A stretch of DNA of 64,000 nucleotides, taken from assembly GCF_003054285.1 (NCBI RefSeq), contig NZ_QBKS01000002.1, forward strand, positions 682,001 through 746,000, given 5' to 3'. A program made the translations under genes and the position numbers. Below the pieces are notes generated by a model. That model worked only from the letters and a program-made list of their open reading frames with translations. It did no database searches and was not told the DNA's origin. Source of the stretch: Litoreibacter ponti. GTDB taxonomy: Bacteria > Pseudomonadota > Alphaproteobacteria > Rhodobacterales > Rhodobacteraceae. How positions within the stretch are numbered: the stretch's first letter is position 1; each line of letters starts with the position of its first letter. Of the stretch, positions 60,936 through 64,000 are shown in pieces.

Positions 60936-61592
60936 ATGGCTGGTGAGATCCCTGATCTTGAAGTCGAGGCACGTGCGGGGACGGGCAAGGGGGCCGCTCG
61001 CACAGCACGCCGTAACGGCATGGTGCCCGGAGTTGTCTACGGTGGCGGGGCAGACCCCCTGCCCATCCAGATCCCCTTCAACGCGCTCCTGAAGCGCCTG
61101 AAGGCAGGGCGCTTCATGTCGACCCTGCAGAACATGAAGATGGAAGGCCAGGACGATGTCCGCGTGATCTGCCGCAACGTGCAGCGCGACGTGGTCAAGG
61201 ACCTGCCGACCCATGTGGACTTCATGCGCCTGCGCCGCACCACGAAAATCAACCTGTATATCCCGGTTGAAGTCGTGGGCGAAGAGGTCTCCCCGGGTCT
61301 GAAAAAGGGCGGCGTTCTGTCCATGATCCGCCCCGAGGTGGAGTTGGTCGTGACGGCGGGCGATATCCCAGATCACATCACCATCGACATCTCCGAGCTG
61401 GAGATCGGCGAGAACGTATCGATCTCGTCCGTGAACCTGCCCGCGGGCGCCAAGCCCACCATCGACCGCGACTTCGTGATCGCCAACATCTCTGCCCCGT
61501 CGGGCCTGAAGTCTCAGGACGATGACGCCGAGGATGATGCACCCGAGGAAGTCGAAGTCATCGGCGAGGAAAAAGAGGGCGACGAGGAATAA
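60936..61592 (+). CDS. rplY: Ribosomal protein bL25 (Ctc type)
   Basis: A 218-residue general-stress form of L25. The N-terminal 5S-rRNA-binding domain has ARAGTGKGAARTARRNGMVPGVVYGG and a central domain follows; the tail from about 200 is acidic (DDDAEDDAPEEVEVIGEEKE). The ATG at 60936 follows AAGGAA. pth follows 130 bases later, a common pairing. Confidence 0.95.
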   Translation: MAGEIPDLEVEARAGTGKGAARTARRNGMVPGVVYGGGADPLPIQIPFNALLKRLKAGRFMSTLQNMKMEGQDDVRVICRNVQRDVVKDLPTHVDFMRLRRTTKINLYIPVEVVGEEVSPGLKKGGVLSMIRPEVELVVTAGDIPDHITIDISELEIGENVSISSVNLPAGAKPTIDRDFVIANISAPSGLKSQDDDAEDDAPEEVEVIGEEKEGDEE

Positions 61593-61621
61593 TCCTCCCC
61601 CTTTTGCCATTAAAATCTTCG

Positions 61622-61656
61622 AAAACGCGAGCAGGCTTGTCCCGCTCGCGTTTTTC
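61622..61656 (+). terminator. Rho-independent terminator of rplY
   Basis: AAAACGCGAGC pairs with GCTCGCGTTTT across an 11-base loop, ending in TTTTTCTTT, about 30 bases after the stop. Confidence 0.85.
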
Positions 61657-61724
61657 TTTGCCCAAAGGCTCCGTGCCGCCGCGACGCGCTGGCCCCGCGC
61701 GTCCTGGCGGGGTAAAACGCCCCC

Positions 61725-62399
61725 ATGAAACTCTTTGTAGGCCTCGGAAATCCCGGCGCGAAATACGCGCACAACCGTCACAATATCGGCTTCATGGCCG
61801 TGGACCGCATCGCGGAGGATCACGGCTTCGCCCCGTGGCGTGCAAAGTTTCAGGGGGAGGTGACCGAAGGCCGCTTGGGTCACGAGAAGGTATTGCTCCT
61901 TAAGCCCACAACTTTCATGAACCTGTCGGGCCAATCCGTGCAGGCAGCGATGAGCTTCTACAAGCTCGACAGCACCGACGTGACCGTCTTCCATGACGAG
62001 ATTGACCTCGCACCCGCCAAGACACGCCACAAGCGGGGCGGCGGCCATGCGGGTCATAACGGGCTACGCTCGATCCATCAGCATATCGGGCCGCATTACG
62101 ACCGGGTGCGCTTGGGCGTCGGCCATCCCGGCCACAAGGACCGCGTCCCGGCCTATGTGCTGGGCGATTTTGCCAAGGCCGATCAAGACTGGCTCGATGA
62201 TGTGCTGCGCGGGGTGTCTGACGGAGCGCCACACCTGGCAGAGGATGACCCTGCCAAGTTTCTCAATGCCGTCGCGCTGCGGGTGAACCCGCCCCGCTCG
62301 TCCGACAAGCCCAAGGCCAAACCCGGCCCGGAGCCAAAGCCGGAGCCCGCCCCGGACGCCCGCTCTCCCCTCCAAAAACTGCTCGATCGGTTCAACTGA
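61725..62399 (+). CDS. pth: Peptidyl-tRNA hydrolase
   Basis: A 224-residue enzyme that frees tRNA from stalled peptidyl-tRNA. It has GLGNPGAKYAHNRHNIGFMAVD with the catalytic His, the KPTTFMNLSGQSV motif, FHDEIDL and RGGGHAGHNGLRS. The C-terminus has a Pro/Lys-rich extension (about residues 185-210) beyond the usual 190 or so. The stop abuts the next ATG with no gap. Confidence 0.95.
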   Translation: MKLFVGLGNPGAKYAHNRHNIGFMAVDRIAEDHGFAPWRAKFQGEVTEGRLGHEKVLLLKPTTFMNLSGQSVQAAMSFYKLDSTDVTVFHDEIDLAPAKTRHKRGGGHAGHNGLRSIHQHIGPHYDRVRLGVGHPGHKDRVPAYVLGDFAKADQDWLDDVLRGVSDGAPHLAEDDPAKFLNAVALRVNPPRSSDKPKAKPGPEPKPEPAPDARSPLQKLLDRFN

Positions 62400-63566
62400 A
62401 TGCGACCCTTGATCAAATGGGCCCTGCGCCTTCTCGCCCTCGTTGTCGTCGTCTCGCTTGTCACTGGCTTTTGGAAACGCGAGGAGCTGACCCGCTTGAT
62501 GGCGGTCAATTCGCTCTTCGCCGAAGACAAGATCGTCGGCAACTTTTCGAACATGAACAAGGCGTTCCTGTGGACGGAGATGGAGATCCCCGACGCCGAA
62601 CCGTCCCCCTTGCCCAATGGACCCGAAGCCACTTTGCCAGCCGAGACCGCAGACTGGATCAAGGCGCGCAGCGTCACGTCGCTCGTGGTTCTGAGGGACG
62701 GGAAGGTCGTGCATGAAAGCTACTATCTTGGCACCGAACCGGACGACCGCCGTATTTCATGGTCCATCGCCAAAAGCTACCTTTCGGCGCTGTTTGGCGT
62801 CGTTCTCGACGAGGGTGCGATCGACAGTCTCGATGATCCGGTCACCAAATATGCGCCTAGCCTCGCGGGCACGGCCTACGCGGACGCGACGATCCGGAAC
62901 GTGCTGCAGATGTCCTCCGGCGTGACGTTCAACGAGGACTATCTCGACAAGAGTTCCGACATCAATCGCATGGGCCGCGTGCTGGCCCTTGGCGGCACGA
63001 TGGATGGCTTCACCGAAGAGCTGACAGACAGTTTCGCGCCCCCCGGCGAGGCCTGGAAATACGTCTCCATCGACACCCATGTGCTGTCCATGGTGATACG
63101 CGGCGCAACGGGCCGCTCAATTCCTGATCTGATGGCCGAGAAGATCATGGGTCCGATGGGGTTGGAGCAGCCGCCCTACTACCTCACAGACGGCGTCGGC
63201 GTAGCCTTCGTACTGGGCGGGCTGAACCTGACGACGCGTGACTATGCCCGGATGGGGCAGATGTTTTTGCAGGACGGTGCGCTGAACGGCCAACAGATCG
63301 TGCCACGCGATTGGGTCGCCGCGTCGACCGTGCCGTCCGCGAAGACCGCGCCGGGCAAGCTGCAATATGGCTACCAATGGTGGATGCCCAAGGACGCGCG
63401 GCCGGGCGAGCTGATAGCACAGGGCGTTTACGGCCAATTCGTCTTCATCGACCGCGAGGCGGGTGTCGTCATCGCGACCACCGGGGCGGACCGGAAGTTC
63501 AAGGAGACAGGCGTGCATGACAGCAACATCGCCATGTTCCGCGCCATTGTCGCGGCGGTGCGATGA
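62400..63566 (+). CDS. Serine hydrolase of the beta-lactamase/esterase class C family
   Basis: A 388-residue protein with an N-terminal membrane anchor (ALRLLALVVVVSLVTGF) and a class C beta-lactamase-like domain. The nucleophile motif SWSIAKSY (SxxK) is near residue 121 and a tyrosine motif near 220 (YVSIDTH), then a C-terminal YGYQWWMPKD segment. It is probably a periplasmic esterase or peptidase; true beta-lactamase activity is unlikely. It follows pth immediately and overlaps the DUF2332 gene by four bases. Confidence 0.85.
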   Translation: MRPLIKWALRLLALVVVVSLVTGFWKREELTRLMAVNSLFAEDKIVGNFSNMNKAFLWTEMEIPDAEPSPLPNGPEATLPAETADWIKARSVTSLVVLRDGKVVHESYYLGTEPDDRRISWSIAKSYLSALFGVVLDEGAIDSLDDPVTKYAPSLAGTAYADATIRNVLQMSSGVTFNEDYLDKSSDINRMGRVLALGGTMDGFTEELTDSFAPPGEAWKYVSIDTHVLSMVIRGATGRSIPDLMAEKIMGPMGLEQPPYYLTDGVGVAFVLGGLNLTTRDYARMGQMFLQDGALNGQQIVPRDWVAASTVPSAKTAPGKLQYGYQWWMPKDARPGELIAQGVYGQFVFIDREAGVVIATTGADRKFKETGVHDSNIAMFRAIVAAVR

Positions 63567-64000
63567 GCCGTCTGGCAGAAGCCCTGCGCGATCAAGCCGT
63601 GCATTGCGAGGCGCTTGGCTCACCCTTCATGGCGCGTCTGCTGGGCTTGCTTGCCGAGCGCCTGACGCCCGAAGGTGCGGTGCGCGAACGTCTGTTTGCA
63701 TGGGAAGGCGATCTGTCGCCACAAGGCCATTCCGTGCCGTTGCGCTTGTGCGGCGCGCTGCATGCATTGAAGATGCGTGACCCCGACGGGGCCTTGGCAG
63801 CGGTTTATCCGCCGAATAGCGCGTCTGACGACGCGCTCTGGGCCGCTGTTGATGCAACTTTTAAGGACGACGAAGCATTTCTGATGTCCTTCTTGGACAG
63901 CCCGCCGCAGACAAACGAGGTGCGCCGCTCCGTGGCGATCATCCCCGCCGCCATGGTGGCGCTGTCGAAGTTTAATCTGCCGCTTACCCTGTCCGAGCTT
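63563..64000 (+). CDS. DUF2332 family protein (3' end outside window)
   Basis: The frame starts at ATG 63563, overlapping the preceding stop (ATGA), and is open for 146 codons to the window edge. The sequence SPPQTNEVRRSVAIIPA is the characteristic DUF2332 motif. Function unknown; family members are soluble proteins of about 330-350 residues, so over half is missing. Confidence 0.85.
   Translation, partial: MSRLAEALRDQAVHCEALGSPFMARLLGLLAERLTPEGAVRERLFAWEGDLSPQGHSVPLRLCGALHALKMRDPDGALAAVYPPNSASDDALWAAVDATFKDDEAFLMSFLDSPPQTNEVRRSVAIIPAAMVALSKFNLPLTLSEL

Noticed and set aside
60912..62057. A 381-codon frame opposite rplY and pth
   Set aside because: It spans two conserved genes on the other strand and has no recognisable domains.
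1..64000. CRISPR arrays, prophage or intact insertion sequences
   Set aside because: No regularly spaced identical repeats, no transposase or integrase genes and no phage structural genes were seen.

Overview
The window looks like a chromosomal segment of a marine-type alphaproteobacterium of the Rhodobacteraceae (Roseobacter group). The grounds are the GC-rich codon use, the class of copper nitrite reductase and nor cluster, FnrL/NnrR-like boxes, small helical proteins of a kind I associate with roseobacters, and the housekeeping block trpA, ychF, rplY, pth. No plasmid, phage or CRISPR signal was seen. Genus cannot be fixed from this sequence alone.

Layout. (1) 1-2611: the 3' part of a NosR/NirI-type FMN and Fe-S membrane protein, then an ApbE flavin transferase, with no nosZ in view. 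(2) 2674-22592: a PQQ-dependent alcohol oxidation locus. It holds a form II CoxL/M/S molybdenum hydroxylase with CoxG, a MoxJ-like binding protein, cytochrome c-550 PedF, a PedABC-like ABC set with a beta-propeller protein, a SsuA/ThiY-like ABC pair without a permease, and a quinoprotein ethanol dehydrogenase. The dehydrogenase resembles ExaA/PedH but carries the extra Asp of lanthanide enzymes. Next come a LuxR-type response regulator, a FIST-domain protein (NosP-like), a hybrid histidine kinase (NahK-like) and a secreted vWA protein. Two short words, CGACCAAA and TATTCGA, recur together in all four promoter regions inspected here and probably mark the regulon. (3) 22593-23717: gene-free DNA with degenerate repeats. 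(4) 23718-32651: a high-GC aromatic-acid module. It has an AraC regulator, a second molybdenum hydroxylase whose large subunit is fused to a CoxG domain, its FAD and 2Fe-2S subunits, a chlorobenzoate/benzoate-type CoA ligase, a crotonase and a BenE-type transporter. (5) 32652-38454: gene-poor DNA with repeats, a LysR regulator, a DUF481 outer-membrane protein, small proteins and an orphan CheB-like domain.

(6) 38455-50574: a denitrification island. It has hemN, nnrU, nnrS, three small genes, norDQBC, a DUF1858 protein, a Crp/Fnr-type NO regulator, pseudoazurin, nirK and nirV. nirK carries an in-frame TGA just after its Tat signal peptide, so as written it is a broken gene. (7) 51111-64000: tRNA-Ser(GCU) and core or metabolic genes: ychF, phzF-like, trpA, a membrane hydrolase, a MarR/nitroreductase pair with a tandem operator, lldD, an MFS transporter, rplY, pth, a serine hydrolase and a DUF2332 protein running off the end.

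How the parts may work together (inference). Periplasmic ExaF oxidises alcohols and passes electrons to PedF. The Mo-hydroxylase, sharing the same promoter words, may oxidise the resulting aldehydes. NosP/NahK could tie this regulon to nitric oxide, which the nirK/nor genes would produce and remove. The most unusual items are the nirK nonsense codon, the shared promoter words, the CoxL-CoxG fusion, and a three-module intergenic repeat with conserved internal spacing.
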